Source: Ferrovibrio terrae
GTDB lineage: Bacteria > Pseudomonadota > Alphaproteobacteria > Ferrovibrionales > Ferrovibrionaceae
DNA: 64,000 nt
Direction of reading: 5' to 3'
Assembly: GCF_007197755.1 (NCBI RefSeq)
Contig: NZ_CP041636.1
Span: 62,001-126,000 of the forward strand
The first letter of the stretch is position 1; each line of letters begins with the position of its first letter. The notes beneath the pieces are model-generated. The model saw nothing but the letters and a program-made list of their open reading frames with translations. It was not told the DNA's origin and did not search any database. The position numbers and the translations under genes were made by a program. Of the stretch, positions 44,860 to 53,875 are shown one piece after another.

Positions 44860-45966
44860 TTGGGCGACACGACCGAAACTCTCAAAGTCACGCCACTCCA
44901 CGCGCTCCACAAGGAACTCGGCGCGCGCATGGTCCCCTTCGCCGGCTATGACATGCCGGTGCAGTACCCGACCGGCATTCTGACCGAACACAAGCACACC
45001 CGTGCCGCCGCAGGCCTGTTCGACGTGTCGCATATGGGTCAGGTGCGCATGACCGGCGCCGATCCGGCGAAAGCCCTGGAAACGCTGGTGCCCGGCGACC
45101 TGCAATCGCTCGATGTCGGCAAGATGCGCTACACGGTCTTCACCAATGACCAGGCCGGGATTCTTGATGACTTCATGGTCAACAAGCGCGACCGCGACCT
45201 GTTCGTCATCTTCAATGCCGGTTGCAAGGATGCCGACCTTGCGCATGCCCGCGCCCATCTGAAGGGCGTCGAGATCGAGTATCTGGACAGCCATGCGCTG
45301 CTGGCCCTGCAGGGTCCGGCCGCCGTCGCGGTGCTTGCCCGCCTGAACAGCGTGGTGCAGGCGATGAGCTTTGGCATGGGCGCCACGCTGGCGCTCGGCA
45401 AATACGAGGCCTTCGTCACGCGCTCCGGCTATACCGGCGAAGACGGTTTCGAGATTTCCGTACCGGGCGACCAGGCCGAAGAGTTTGCGCGCTGGCTGCT
45501 GAGCCAGCCGGAAGTGAAGCCGATCGGCCTCGGCGCACGCGATTCCTTACGCCTCGAAGCCGGGCTCTGCCTCTACGGCCATGAACTTGATCTAACGACC
45601 ACGCCGATTGAAGCCAATCTGAACTGGACGATCTCGAAGCGTCGCCGCGAAGACGGCGGCTTCCCCGGTGCGGCAATCGTGCAGAAGCAGCTGGCGGAGG
45701 GCACGACACGCAAGCTGGTCGGCATCCAGCCCGAGGGCCGCGCGCCGGCCCGCGAAGGCACTGAAGTGCTGAACGACAAGGGCGAGAAGATCGGCGTCAT
45801 TACCTCGGGCGGTTTCGGCCCCAGCGTCGATGCGCCCGTCGCCATGGGCTATGTCGCGCCCCAATACGCCAAAGCCGATACGCCGCTCAGCCTGATGGTG
45901 CGCGGCAAGGCCCTGCCGGCGAAAACCTGCAAACTTCCCTTCATCACCAAACGCTACGCCAAGTAA
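44860..45966 (+). CDS. gcvT: Glycine cleavage system T protein (aminomethyltransferase)
   Basis: 368 aa. Transfers the methylene group from the H-protein arm to tetrahydrofolate, releasing ammonia. Visible: [24 protein letters not shown], the [11 protein letters not shown] strand, and folate-site region [19 protein letters not shown]; the C-terminal barrel ends KTCKLPF. The only start matching homologues is TTG at 44860, about eight bases after AAGGGA, an unusual start that would keep translation low or make it riboswitch-sensitive. First gene of gcvT-H-PA-PB. Confidence 0.95.
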   Translation: MGDTTETLKVTPLHALHKELGARMVPFAGYDMPVQYPTGILTEHKHTRAAAGLFDVSHMGQVRMTGADPAKALETLVPGDLQSLDVGKMRYTVFTNDQAGILDDFMVNKRDRDLFVIFNAGCKDADLAHARAHLKGVEIEYLDSHALLALQGPAAVAVLARLNSVVQAMSFGMGATLALGKYEAFVTRSGYTGEDGFEISVPGDQAEEFARWLLSQPEVKPIGLGARDSLRLEAGLCLYGHELDLTTTPIEANLNWTISKRRREDGGFPGAAIVQKQLAEGTTRKLVGIQPEGRAPAREGTEVLNDKGEKIGVITSGGFGPSVDAPVAMGYVAPQYAKADTPLSLMVRGKALPAKTCKLPFITKRYAK

Positions 45967-45977
45967 GGAGACGATCC

Positions 45978-46349
45978 ATGACCACCCGTTACAGCAAGGA
46001 CCATGAATGGATCCGTCTCGAGGGCGATGTCGCCACCGTGGGGATTTCCGATTACGCGCAGAGTCAGCTCGGCGATGTGGTCTTCGTTGACCTGCCCGCC
46101 AAGGGCAAGACGGTCGCGGCCGGCGCCGAAGTGGCGGTCGTTGAATCGGTGAAGGCGGCGAGCGAAGTCTACGCGCCCGCCGGTGGCGACGTGATCGAGT
46201 CCAACCAGGCGATCGTCGACGATCCGTCGCTGGTCAATCGCGCCGCCCAGACCGATGGCTGGTTCGTCAAGCTCAAGCTCTCCAATAAGGCCGAGCTGGA
46301 CGCCCTGATGGATCAGGCCGCCTACGACGCCTATCTCAAGACTCTCTAA
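45978..46349 (+). CDS. gcvH: Glycine cleavage system H protein
   Basis: 123 aa lipoyl carrier shuttling the aminomethyl group between P, T and L proteins. The lipoylated Lys is K59 in [12 protein letters not shown]. The N-terminus ([20 protein letters not shown]) and C-terminal helices are intact. ATG is preceded by AAGGAG, 11 bases after gcvT. The L protein (Lpd) is not in the window. Confidence 0.98.
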   Translation: MTTRYSKDHEWIRLEGDVATVGISDYAQSQLGDVVFVDLPAKGKTVAAGAEVAVVESVKAASEVYAPAGGDVIESNQAIVDDPSLVNRAAQTDGWFVKLKLSNKAELDALMDQAAYDAYLKTL

Positions 46350-46365
46350 CGTGTAAGGAGCGCAC

Positions 46366-47706
46366 ATGCGCTATCTCGGTCTGACCGAAGCCGACCGCCA
46401 CGAGATGCTGGAGACCATCGGCGTCCCCGGCATTGATGCACTGTTCAAGGATGTGCCGGCCGGCGCACTCAATCCCCGCCTCGACCTGCCGCCGCACCAG
46501 GGCGAACTGGAAGTGGAACGCGCCTTTGCCGCCATGGCGAAAAAGAATGTCTCGCCGATGGACGTGCCGTTCTTCCTCGGCGCCGGCGCTTATCGCCACC
46601 ATATTCCGGCCGCAGTCGACCACCTGATCCAGCGCTCGGAATTCCTCACCTCCTATACGCCGTATCAGCCCGAGATCAGCCAGGGCACGCTGCAATATCT
46701 GTTCGAATTCCAGACCCAGGTGAGCATGATCACCGGCATGGAAGTCGCCAATGCCTCGATGTATGACGGCGCCACTTCGGCCGCCGAAGCCGTGCTGATG
46801 GCGCAGCGCATCACCAAGCGCAGCAAGGCGGTGCTGTCGGGCGGCCTGCATCCGCATTACCGCGACACGGTCGCCACGCTGATGGACCAGACCGACCAGC
46901 CGCATGTGGCGGCGCCGGTCGACCTTGCCGGCAACGAAGACCTGTCCACACTGATCGACGACCAGACCGCCTGTGTCGTCGTGCAGAATCCGAGCGTGTT
47001 CGGCCAGCTGCGCGACCTGACCTCGCTGGCCAGGGCCTGCCAGGCCAAGGGCGCGCTGCTCGTGGTCGCCGTCACCGAGATCACCTCGCTCGGCCTGATC
47101 ACGCCGCCCGGCGCGATGGGTGCCGATATCGTGGTGGCGGAAGGCCAGAGCATCGGCGTGCCGCTCAGCTTTGGCGGGCCTTACGTCGGGCTCTTCGCCA
47201 CACGCGAAAAGTATGTGCGCCAAATGCCGGGCCGCCTGTGCGGCGAAACCGTCGACCAGGATGGCCGTCGCGGCTTCGTGCTGACGCTGTCGGCCCGCGA
47301 GCAGCATATCCGCCGCGAAAAGGCGACCTCGAATATCTGCACCAATTCGGGCCTCTGCGCGCTCGCCTTCACCATCCATATGAGCCTGCTGGGCGAGGCA
47401 GGACTGACGAAGCTGGCCGAGATCAACCATGGCAAGGCCGTGCAACTGGCCGAAAAGCTCAGCCAGCTGAAGGGCGTCGCCATCGTGCCGCAGGCTTTCT
47501 ACAACGAATTCGCCATCACGCTGCCACAACCGGCCGCGTCCGTGGTCGAGAAGCTGGTCGAGAAGAAAATCCTCGGCGGCGTGCCGGCCTCTCGCCTGTT
47601 CCCCGGCGACAAGTCGCTGGAGAACGTGCTGCTGGTAACTGTCACCGAGACCAATACCGAAGGCGACATGGACAAACTTGTCGCCGCCCTGAAGGAGGTG
47701 CTGTGA
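46366..47706 (+). CDS. gcvPA: Glycine dehydrogenase (decarboxylating) subunit 1
   Basis: 446 aa, the N-terminal half of the P protein, separated as in many alphaproteobacteria and Gram-positives. The start [19 protein letters not shown] and the [21 protein letters not shown] motif are family signatures; no PLP lysine is expected in this subunit. It pairs with gcvPB to decarboxylate glycine and load the H-protein. Its stop overlaps the gcvPB ATG by one base. Confidence 0.97.
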   Translation: MRYLGLTEADRHEMLETIGVPGIDALFKDVPAGALNPRLDLPPHQGELEVERAFAAMAKKNVSPMDVPFFLGAGAYRHHIPAAVDHLIQRSEFLTSYTPYQPEISQGTLQYLFEFQTQVSMITGMEVANASMYDGATSAAEAVLMAQRITKRSKAVLSGGLHPHYRDTVATLMDQTDQPHVAAPVDLAGNEDLSTLIDDQTACVVVQNPSVFGQLRDLTSLARACQAKGALLVVAVTEITSLGLITPPGAMGADIVVAEGQSIGVPLSFGGPYVGLFATREKYVRQMPGRLCGETVDQDGRRGFVLTLSAREQHIRREKATSNICTNSGLCALAFTIHMSLLGEAGLTKLAEINHGKAVQLAEKLSQLKGVAIVPQAFYNEFAITLPQPAASVVEKLVEKKILGGVPASRLFPGDKSLENVLLVTVTETNTEGDMDKLVAALKEVL

Positions 47707-49274
47707 TGAACCGCCAGGGACGCACCACCACGCCGCATGCCGCTGCCAACAGCGCCGTCACCGGCACCATCACCGGCAATCGCGGCCTGCAGATGGAAGA
47801 AGCGCTGATCTTCGAGATCGGCGAAGATGGCCGCACCGGCGTCGACCTGCCCGACGCACCCAATGTGAAAGACCGCCTCGGCGGCCTGAAGCGCCAGGGC
47901 AAGATCGGCCTGCCAGGCCTCTCCGAGCCGCAGGTGATCCGCCATTTCGTGCGGCTGAGCCAGAAGAACTACTCCATCGATGCCGGCCTGTATCCGCTCG
48001 GCTCCTGCACGATGAAGCACAATCCGCGCCTCAACGAGAAGATGGCGCGCCTGCCGGGCCTCGGCGACGTGCATCCGCTGCAGCCGGTCTCGACCGTGCA
48101 GGGCGCACTGGAGGTGATCGACCAGCTCGCCGGCTGGCTCAAGACGCTGACCGGCATGCCGGCAGTGGCGATGTCCCCCGCGGCCGGTGCGCATGGCGAA
48201 CTCTGCGGCCTCATGGCGATCCGCGCGGCCTTGAAAGCCCGCGGCGACGTGCGCAAACGCATCCTGGCGCCTGAGTCCGCGCATGGCACCAATCCGGCGA
48301 CCGCTGCGCTCTGCGGCTACACAGTCGATCCGATCCCGGCCACCGCCGACGGCCGCGTCGACCTCGACGCCCTGCAGGCCAAGCTCGGCCCGGATGTGGC
48401 GGCGATCATGCTGACCAATCCGAATACCTGCGGCTTGTTCGAACGCGACATCAAAAAGGTCGCCGACATGGTGCATGCGGCCGGCGCCTTCTTCTACTGC
48501 GACGGCGCCAATTTCAACGCCATCGTTGGCAAGGTGCGGCCGGGCGATCTCGGCATCGACGCCATGCATATCAACCTGCACAAGACCTTCTCGACGCCGC
48601 ACGGCGGCGGCGGTCCGGGTTCGGGTCCTGTCGTGCTGTCGGACTCGCTGAAGGACTTCGTGCCGGTGCCCTATGTCGTTCACGGCAAGAATGGCCTTGA
48701 GCTGGTGGAAAACGGCGATGCCAAGAGCTTTGGCCGCATGAAGAGCTTCCATGGCCAGATGGGCATGTTCATCCGGGCGCTCGCCTACATGATGAGCCAT
48801 GGCGCCGACGGCCTGAAGCGGGTGGCGGAGGACAGCGTGCTGTCGGCCAACTACGTACTGGCCAGCCTCAAGGATGTAATGAGCCCGAGCTTCGAGGGCC
48901 CCTGCATGCACGAGGCGCTGTTCGACGACCGCTTCCTGAAGGATACCGGCGTCACCACGCTGGATTTCGCCAAGGCGATGATCGACGAGGGCTACCATCC
49001 GATGACGGTCTATTTCCCCCTCGTCGTGCATGGCGCCATGCTGATCGAGCCGACCGAAAGCGAGAGCAAGGACAGCGTGGACGCCTTCGTGACCACGCTG
49101 CGCGGCCTGGCCGAAAAGGCCAAGGCCGGCGGCGAGAATGTGGCGATGTTCCAGGCCGCCCCGCAGCTCACGCCGCGCCGGCGCCTGGATGAAACCCGCG
49201 CCGCCCGCGCGCCGGTGCTGCGCTGGAAGCCGGGCAGCAACGGCGCGCCGATTGATAAGGCCGCGGCGGAGTAA
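47706..49274 (+). CDS. gcvPB: Glycine dehydrogenase (decarboxylating) subunit 2
   Basis: 522 aa, the PLP-bearing half of the P protein. The Schiff-base lysine is K293 in HINLHKTFSTPHGGGGPGSG. Other motifs: YPLGSCTMKHNPRLNEK and ESAHGTNPATAALCGY. The ATG lies in TGATG with the gcvPA stop, so they are translationally coupled. Last gene of the riboswitch-controlled operon; palindromic repeat sequence follows. Confidence 0.97.
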   Translation: MNRQGRTTTPHAAANSAVTGTITGNRGLQMEEALIFEIGEDGRTGVDLPDAPNVKDRLGGLKRQGKIGLPGLSEPQVIRHFVRLSQKNYSIDAGLYPLGSCTMKHNPRLNEKMARLPGLGDVHPLQPVSTVQGALEVIDQLAGWLKTLTGMPAVAMSPAAGAHGELCGLMAIRAALKARGDVRKRILAPESAHGTNPATAALCGYTVDPIPATADGRVDLDALQAKLGPDVAAIMLTNPNTCGLFERDIKKVADMVHAAGAFFYCDGANFNAIVGKVRPGDLGIDAMHINLHKTFSTPHGGGGPGSGPVVLSDSLKDFVPVPYVVHGKNGLELVENGDAKSFGRMKSFHGQMGMFIRALAYMMSHGADGLKRVAEDSVLSANYVLASLKDVMSPSFEGPCMHEALFDDRFLKDTGVTTLDFAKAMIDEGYHPMTVYFPLVVHGAMLIEPTESESKDSVDAFVTTLRGLAEKAKAGGENVAMFQAAPQLTPRRRLDETRAARAPVLRWKPGSNGAPIDKAAAE

Positions 49275-49360
49275 GCAACGCCGAAACTCCTCACCCTCCG
49301 ATCGCAAATGCGATGGGCCCATCCCTCACCTACGCAGTGGGAGAGGGAATGAACAAAACA

Positions 49361-49384
49361 CCCTCTCCCGCAAGCGGGAGAGGG
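49361..49384. repeat. Palindromic repeat between convergent genes (possible terminator)
   Basis: CCCTCTCCCGC (49361-49371) / GCGGGAGAGGG (49374-49384) with a two-base AA loop. It is nested in outer complementary strings near 49290 (CTCACCC) and 49386 (GGGTGAGG), a composite element common between genes in GC-rich proteobacteria. On the minus strand TGTTTTGTT follows, so it could end the PhnB-like transcript. Confidence 0.6.
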
Positions 49385-49398
49385 TGGGGTGAGGGCCT

Positions 49399-49794
49399 TT
49401 ACGGCAAATTCAGCTGCCAGCTCACGCCGAAGCGATCCTGCAGCCAGGTGAAAAGCTGGCTGAAGCCGTAATTGTTAGGGGGCATCAGTTCCATGCCGCC
49501 GGCCGCCAGTGCGGCGTGCCAGCGGCGCAGATCGGCCTCGCTGTCGCAATCGACGAAGAATGAAAACGATGGCGTGAAGGCGAAGGCATGTTTCGCCGGG
49601 CTGTCGATGCAGATCACATCCTGTCCGGCAACGGTGAAATCGGCGCGCATCACCGTGCCTTCCGGCCCGGGTCCGGCAGCAGTATAGCGCTGGATGTCGG
49701 TGACCTTTGCCCCGGGAAACAGCGAGACGTAGAAATTCATCGCCTCTTCGGCATTCTGCTCCTGAAACATCAGGAATGGCCGCAGTCGCGTCAT
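49399..49794 (-). CDS. PhnB-like VOC-fold protein
   Basis: 131 aa starting at MTRLRPFLMFQ, where the second of two ATGs sits five bases after AGGAGG; an ATG at 49818 is also in frame but lies before the ribosome-binding site. This is the 3-demethylubiquinone-9 methyltransferase-like / PhnB group: EAMNFYVSLFPGAKV, CIDSPAKHAFAFTPSFSFFVDC and GVSWQLNLP at the end. It is a VOC dimer with no proven enzymatic role, convergent with gcvPB. Confidence 0.92.
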   Translation of the reverse strand: MTRLRPFLMFQEQNAEEAMNFYVSLFPGAKVTDIQRYTAAGPGPEGTVMRADFTVAGQDVICIDSPAKHAFAFTPSFSFFVDCDSEADLRRWHAALAAGGMELMPPNNYGFSQLFTWLQDRFGVSWQLNLP

Positions 49795-49890
49795 CATTTC
49801 CTCCTGCTTCTCATGCAAGGGAGGATTCCAGTCGTCGGCCGAAATGTAAACAGCCTATAGGGCTGACAGAATTTTACAGTAGGGCTTCCG

Positions 49891-51072
49891 TCAATCGAAG
49901 AGCGGGAAACTGACGAAAACGCACGTGCCAGCGCTGGAGCTTTCGATATCCATGCGTCCGCTGAGCTGTTCCGCGAGCATGCTCACGAAGCTCAGCCCCT
50001 TGCTACCTGCCCGCCTCTCGCCCATGCCGGGGCCGTTATCCTGCACCGTGAGCTTTGCTTCCTGATTCACGGCATTGACACTGAAGCGCACGGCAATCAT
50101 GCGATCCGGCCGTTCAATGGCCGCGTATTTTATGCAGTTGGTCAGCAACTCATTCAGGATCAGGCCGATCGGCACGATGCGGTCGGCGCGCAGGTTGCGC
50201 GTCTCGAATTCGCGCGCCACTTTCGGGCCCTCACCCAGTGAACGTTCCATGTTGTCGCAGAGCGCGCCGAGATAAGCGCTGATCTCGACGACGCTGTCGC
50301 CACCCCGCACCATCAGCAGGTCATGGGCCAGGCCGATGGCGGCCACGCGCTCCATGACATCCTTGTATTCGGCGCGCTGCGCCTCGTTGCTCGCGCGCAG
50401 ACTGCGCAGGCTGAGCAGGGACATGATCATCTGAAAGTAGTTTTTAACCCGGTGATTCTGTTCCTGCAGCATGACATCGGCCTGCACCAGCCGCGCATTC
50501 GCCTCCTCCTTGGCCTTGTTCTTCTGCTGCTTGATCTCGCTGTGCTGGATCGCCAGGGCCAGGATGAAACCCATGGTGTGAAGAAAGGCGGCATCATCGT
50601 CGCTGAAGGCATCCTGTTCGGTACTGTCGACTTCAAGCACACCCCATACGACGCCGTTGACGGCGACCGGAACATTCAGCACCGACAGAATGCCATGCTT
50701 TTTCAGCAACGGGTGATAGCGGAATTCGGCGTCTGCCGGCAGGTTGCCCAGCAGCACCGGCGCATTGATCTGGAACGCGCGGCCGGGTGGCGACCCCATA
50801 TCGATGGCGAGCACCGCCATCTCTGCAGTATCGGTGACCTCCCAGCCTTTTCCGGCCAGCAGCACCAGTTCCGCGCGTTCCTTGACGTAGCGCAGCACCT
50901 TGGAATGGCGTACGCCGATCGCACGCGCCGCCTGCTCCGCGGCAATCTCCAGCAGCCGCGTCATATCGCGCGCCTGCGCTGCAACACGGGCGAATTCGAG
51001 CAGGATAACCTGATGCTGTCGAAGGCGTGGGGCCAATCCGCCTCCCGACCGCAACGATGTCTGGTCAGTCAT
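49891..51072 (-). CDS. Soluble GAF-domain sensor histidine kinase, HisKA_2 type
   Basis: 393 aa without membrane helices. A GAF domain (residues about 25-180, with LSVLNVPVAVNGVVWGVLEV) is followed by a coiled segment and the HisKA_2 box EQNHRVKNYFQMIMSLLSLR, in which His is the phospho-acceptor, then the HATPase (LILNELLTNCIKYA, DNGPGMG, GLSFVSMLAEQLSG). In alphaproteobacteria such kinases often feed the general stress response or light signalling. No response regulator is adjacent. About 125 bases separate it from the divergent mscS. Confidence 0.92.
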   Translation of the reverse strand: MTDQTSLRSGGGLAPRLRQHQVILLEFARVAAQARDMTRLLEIAAEQAARAIGVRHSKVLRYVKERAELVLLAGKGWEVTDTAEMAVLAIDMGSPPGRAFQINAPVLLGNLPADAEFRYHPLLKKHGILSVLNVPVAVNGVVWGVLEVDSTEQDAFSDDDAAFLHTMGFILALAIQHSEIKQQKNKAKEEANARLVQADVMLQEQNHRVKNYFQMIMSLLSLRSLRASNEAQRAEYKDVMERVAAIGLAHDLLMVRGGDSVVEISAYLGALCDNMERSLGEGPKVAREFETRNLRADRIVPIGLILNELLTNCIKYAAIERPDRMIAVRFSVNAVNQEAKLTVQDNGPGMGERRAGSKGLSFVSMLAEQLSGRMDIESSSAGTCVFVSFPLFD

Positions 51073-51199
51073 GGCTTTCGCTCACTCTCATGTGGGAGGG
51101 TCAGGGCAACACGGCGAAATCTTGATGATCCCGGTGACAGCCCGTCGGTCAGTGTAACACGAGACTTGGCCGGAAAACTGACACCTTTCTCGCGTTTTC

Positions 51200-52357
51200 G
51201 TGAAACTCTTCGCGGCTTACCGCCTTTTATTCAGCATGATGGAAATCCGCGAAGCTTTTACCCTCTTGATCGACGAACTGAAATGGATGCCGGACTGGGC
51301 GGCCAGCCTGATCATCCTCGGCGTCGCCCCTTTCCTGTCCAACCTGCTGCATCGCCTGTTGTTCCGCTTCGTCACCAACTGGGTGGCGCATATGGACCTG
51401 CTCTGGCGGGCTCTGGTAGCGCGCACCGAAGGCCCGACGCGGCTTGGTTTCCTGATCGCCGGACTCAGCCTGGCTGCCAGCATTGCGCCGCTGCCGCCGG
51501 GCTGGGGCGAGATCGTGCGGCAGGTGCTGTCGGTCGGCTTCATCGCGCTGCTGGGCTGGATGGCGCTGACCGCCTTCCATGTCTGGATGGTGGTGCATCT
51601 GCGCCGCTTCAAGCTGGATACCGCCGACAACCTGCTGGCACGCAAGCATGTGACACAAACCAGGATGCTGCAGCGCGTGATGAACGTGCTGATCATCGTG
51701 ATCACCGCTTCGATCGCGCTGATGACCTTCGACAGCGTCCGGCAATACGGTGTCTCGCTGCTCGCCTCGGCCGGCGCGGCCGGTCTGATTGTCGGCCTGG
51801 CGCTGCAGCCGGTGCTGAAAAACCTGATCGCCGGCATCCAGCTCGCCATCACCCAGCCGATCCGCATCGACGATGCCCTGATCGTCGAGAATGAGTGGGG
51901 CAATGTCGAGGAGATCACCTCGACCTATGTGGTCGTGCGGCTGTGGGACTGGCGCCGGCTGATTTTGCCGCTCAGCTATTTCATCGAAAAGCCGTTCCAG
52001 AACTGGACGCGCGACAATGCCGACCTGATCGGCACTGTGATGCTGTATCTCGACCATACCGCGCCGGTCGAGGCGATCCGGGCCAGGACCCAGGAGATTC
52101 TCGGCGCGTCGCCGTTATGGGACAAACGGGTGCTGGCGGTGCAGGTGACCGATTTCAAGCAAACGACAATGGAAGTGCGTATCCTGGCCAGCGCCGGTTC
52201 GGCGCCGCGCGCCTTTGATCTGCGCTGCGAAATCCGCGAGAAGATCATCGCCTTCCTGCAGCAGGAGCATCCGCATGCCCTGCCACGCTTCCGCACCGAC
52301 ACACCGCAGGGGGCGTCACCGGATGCGACACCCGGCCCGGCACTACAGTCGCGCTAG
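51200..52357 (+). CDS. MscS-family mechanosensitive channel
   Basis: About 385 aa. Four hydrophobic segments: about 30-50, 75-100, 109-135 and 165-185. The pore-lining TM3 is SLLASAGAAGLIVGLALQPVLKNLIAGIQLAI, followed by the beta domain (IRIDDALIVENEWGNVEEITSTYVVVRLWDWRRLILP) and a C-terminal alpha/beta region. The start is uncertain: GTG at 51200 or one of two ATGs at 51236/51239; no good ribosome-binding site precedes any of them. Releases solutes on hypo-osmotic shock, by family. Its 3' end overlaps the ROK gene by 15 bases, tail to tail. Confidence 0.9.
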   Translation: MKLFAAYRLLFSMMEIREAFTLLIDELKWMPDWAASLIILGVAPFLSNLLHRLLFRFVTNWVAHMDLLWRALVARTEGPTRLGFLIAGLSLAASIAPLPPGWGEIVRQVLSVGFIALLGWMALTAFHVWMVVHLRRFKLDTADNLLARKHVTQTRMLQRVMNVLIIVITASIALMTFDSVRQYGVSLLASAGAAGLIVGLALQPVLKNLIAGIQLAITQPIRIDDALIVENEWGNVEEITSTYVVVRLWDWRRLILPLSYFIEKPFQNWTRDNADLIGTVMLYLDHTAPVEAIRARTQEILGASPLWDKRVLAVQVTDFKQTTMEVRILASAGSAPRAFDLRCEIREKIIAFLQQEHPHALPRFRTDTPQGASPDATPGPALQSR

Positions 52358-53443
52358 GCTTCGGGCTTTATCTGGCAGGTTGGTATAGCTGGCATTGCCC
52401 AGACCGGTACCAATGGTCAGCGCGGCCCAGCGCTTCACGTCGCGCATGCGGAACACCTCGCTCAACCCCTGCACCACGGCATCGTTATGCAGCGCCACGC
52501 TGATGCTGCGTCCGGCGATGCGTGGCATGCGCTCATGCAGGGCTTCGGTCAGATTGAAATCCTCGCCTTCCCAGTTGCCGGGCAGGTTCTGTGCGCCCCG
52601 CTTGATCCAGCCATCGCCGGCGATCACGCCGGGGCAGCCGACGGCGATCACCGGCGCCAGCCGCAGCTTCTTCTTGTCCGCGCGATCCGACAGTTCGCGC
52701 ATCATGCCGCCCAGATGGTCCAGCACCGCCTCGCGTCCCAGCTTTTCATCGCGGTGGCGCCAGTGCAGCAGGCGCTCCACCTTCGCGGTATCACCCAGCC
52801 TGTCCTTGCGCCGGATGGTGACGATACCGCAACGGATATTCGTGCCGCCGATATCGATGGCGACAAAGCCATCATGGTCGCGCATCACATCGGGTGCCAG
52901 CAGCTGCAGGCCGCCGAGCAGCCCGGCCTCGTCGGGATGGTGGCTGAGCGGCACCATCCCGACATCGAGGTCGGCCTGCCGCAACAGCGTAGCGGCACGC
53001 AGGATGGCGATCTCGCCGATCCGGCTGCGCCGCAGCCCGCCGCCGACGACAATGCGCTCCACGCCCTTCCAGGATTGCTGACGCAGGAAGCGCTGCGAGA
53101 CCGCCGCCAGGTTCTGCGCGAATTCCTCGATGGCCCCCTGCACGATGGCGGCGGCGCCGAGGTCGTCGCCGGTCAGGATGGCATCAAGTTCGGATTTCGA
53201 CATGTCGCGCGTCGAGGCCATGGCGGCAGCGCCTTTGGCGTCCTTGCGAATCTCTTCCAGCAGTTTGCGGAAAGCGCGGCCGCTGGCCTTGTCGCCGACG
53301 AAACCCTCGGCATCGCGCAGTTCGAGATTGTAGCTATCGACATGCACATGCGGCAGGTCGGCGGCGCCATGATAGGGCAGCGCCACTGCTTCGGGTTCGC
53401 GACCATCGCCGCGCGTCTGCTGTCTTGCCGTGGAAGCCGCCAC
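52343..53443 (-). CDS. ROK-family sugar-kinase-like protein with circularly permuted domain order
   Basis: 366 aa. Motifs run in an order shifted from normal ROK proteins: VGGG at 133-136 in ERIVVGGGLRR and the Ala/Gly-rich end DEAGLLGGLQL come first; then the phosphate-1 loop AIDIGGTN (195-202), CPG (270-272), HNDAVVQGLSEV with the likely catalytic Asp321, and the adenosine loop GTGLGN (345-350) close to the C-terminus. Normal ROK proteins start with the DxGGT loop and end with the GGG region. All catalytic motifs are retained, so activity is plausible; the substrate may be a sugar. The CxCGxxGC zinc motif is absent. Confidence 0.8.
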   Translation of the reverse strand: MAASTARQQTRGDGREPEAVALPYHGAADLPHVHVDSYNLELRDAEGFVGDKASGRAFRKLLEEIRKDAKGAAAMASTRDMSKSELDAILTGDDLGAAAIVQGAIEEFAQNLAAVSQRFLRQQSWKGVERIVVGGGLRRSRIGEIAILRAATLLRQADLDVGMVPLSHHPDEAGLLGGLQLLAPDVMRDHDGFVAIDIGGTNIRCGIVTIRRKDRLGDTAKVERLLHWRHRDEKLGREAVLDHLGGMMRELSDRADKKKLRLAPVIAVGCPGVIAGDGWIKRGAQNLPGNWEGEDFNLTEALHERMPRIAGRSISVALHNDAVVQGLSEVFRMRDVKRWAALTIGTGLGNASYTNLPDKARSLARL

Positions 53444-53488
53444 ATCGCCCTCGCAATCCGCCGGGCGCGGAATGCGGCCAGCGAAGCG

Positions 53489-53824
53489 TTAACGCTCGAT
53501 GCGGGCCAGCAGTGCCATCAGGATATAGGCGATCAGGGCAAAGCCGAAGCCGGGCAGCAGGATATTGCTGACGACAAAGCCCCAGTCGACACCGCAGGTG
53601 GTGGGAATGCCGCTGCCGCGGCTCATGTCGATCGGGATATTGCCCTGCGCGGCCGGCACCGGGCGGCACAGGCCCATCGGCTCGTAGCCATGGGTGCGCA
53701 GCAGCAGGGTACCATACAGCAGCACCGGCAGGCCGAGGCCGGCCACCAGGCTGGTCACGATCCGGCCACCAATGCTGCGGGGACGAATCAGGCGGGATAG
53801 GTGCGACAGCACATCTGTCTCCAC
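53489..53824 (-). CDS. Small two-helix membrane protein, unknown function
   Basis: 111 aa. Hydrophobic helices at about 24-42 (VTSLVAGLGLPVLLYGTLLL) and 84-106 (VVSNILLPGFGFALIAYILMALLA) enclose a loop of about 40 residues with two Cys (C53, C77) that could pair if the loop is periplasmic. I do not recognise a family. It lies between the ROK gene and the AAA/APH gene on the same strand, with gaps of about 45 and 50 bases. Confidence 0.65.
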   Translation of the reverse strand: METDVLSHLSRLIRPRSIGGRIVTSLVAGLGLPVLLYGTLLLRTHGYEPMGLCRPVPAAQGNIPIDMSRGSGIPTTCGVDWGFVVSNILLPGFGFALIAYILMALLARIER

Positions 53825-53875
53825 AATGCGGGAAGTCCTGATAGCAGGACGGACGGCCAGACGCCAGAGCGGCGC

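Noticed and set aside
47499-49322. 607-codon open frame antisense to gcvPB
   Set aside because: Low-complexity His/Arg-rich translation with no motif, opposite a gene with complete PLP motifs.
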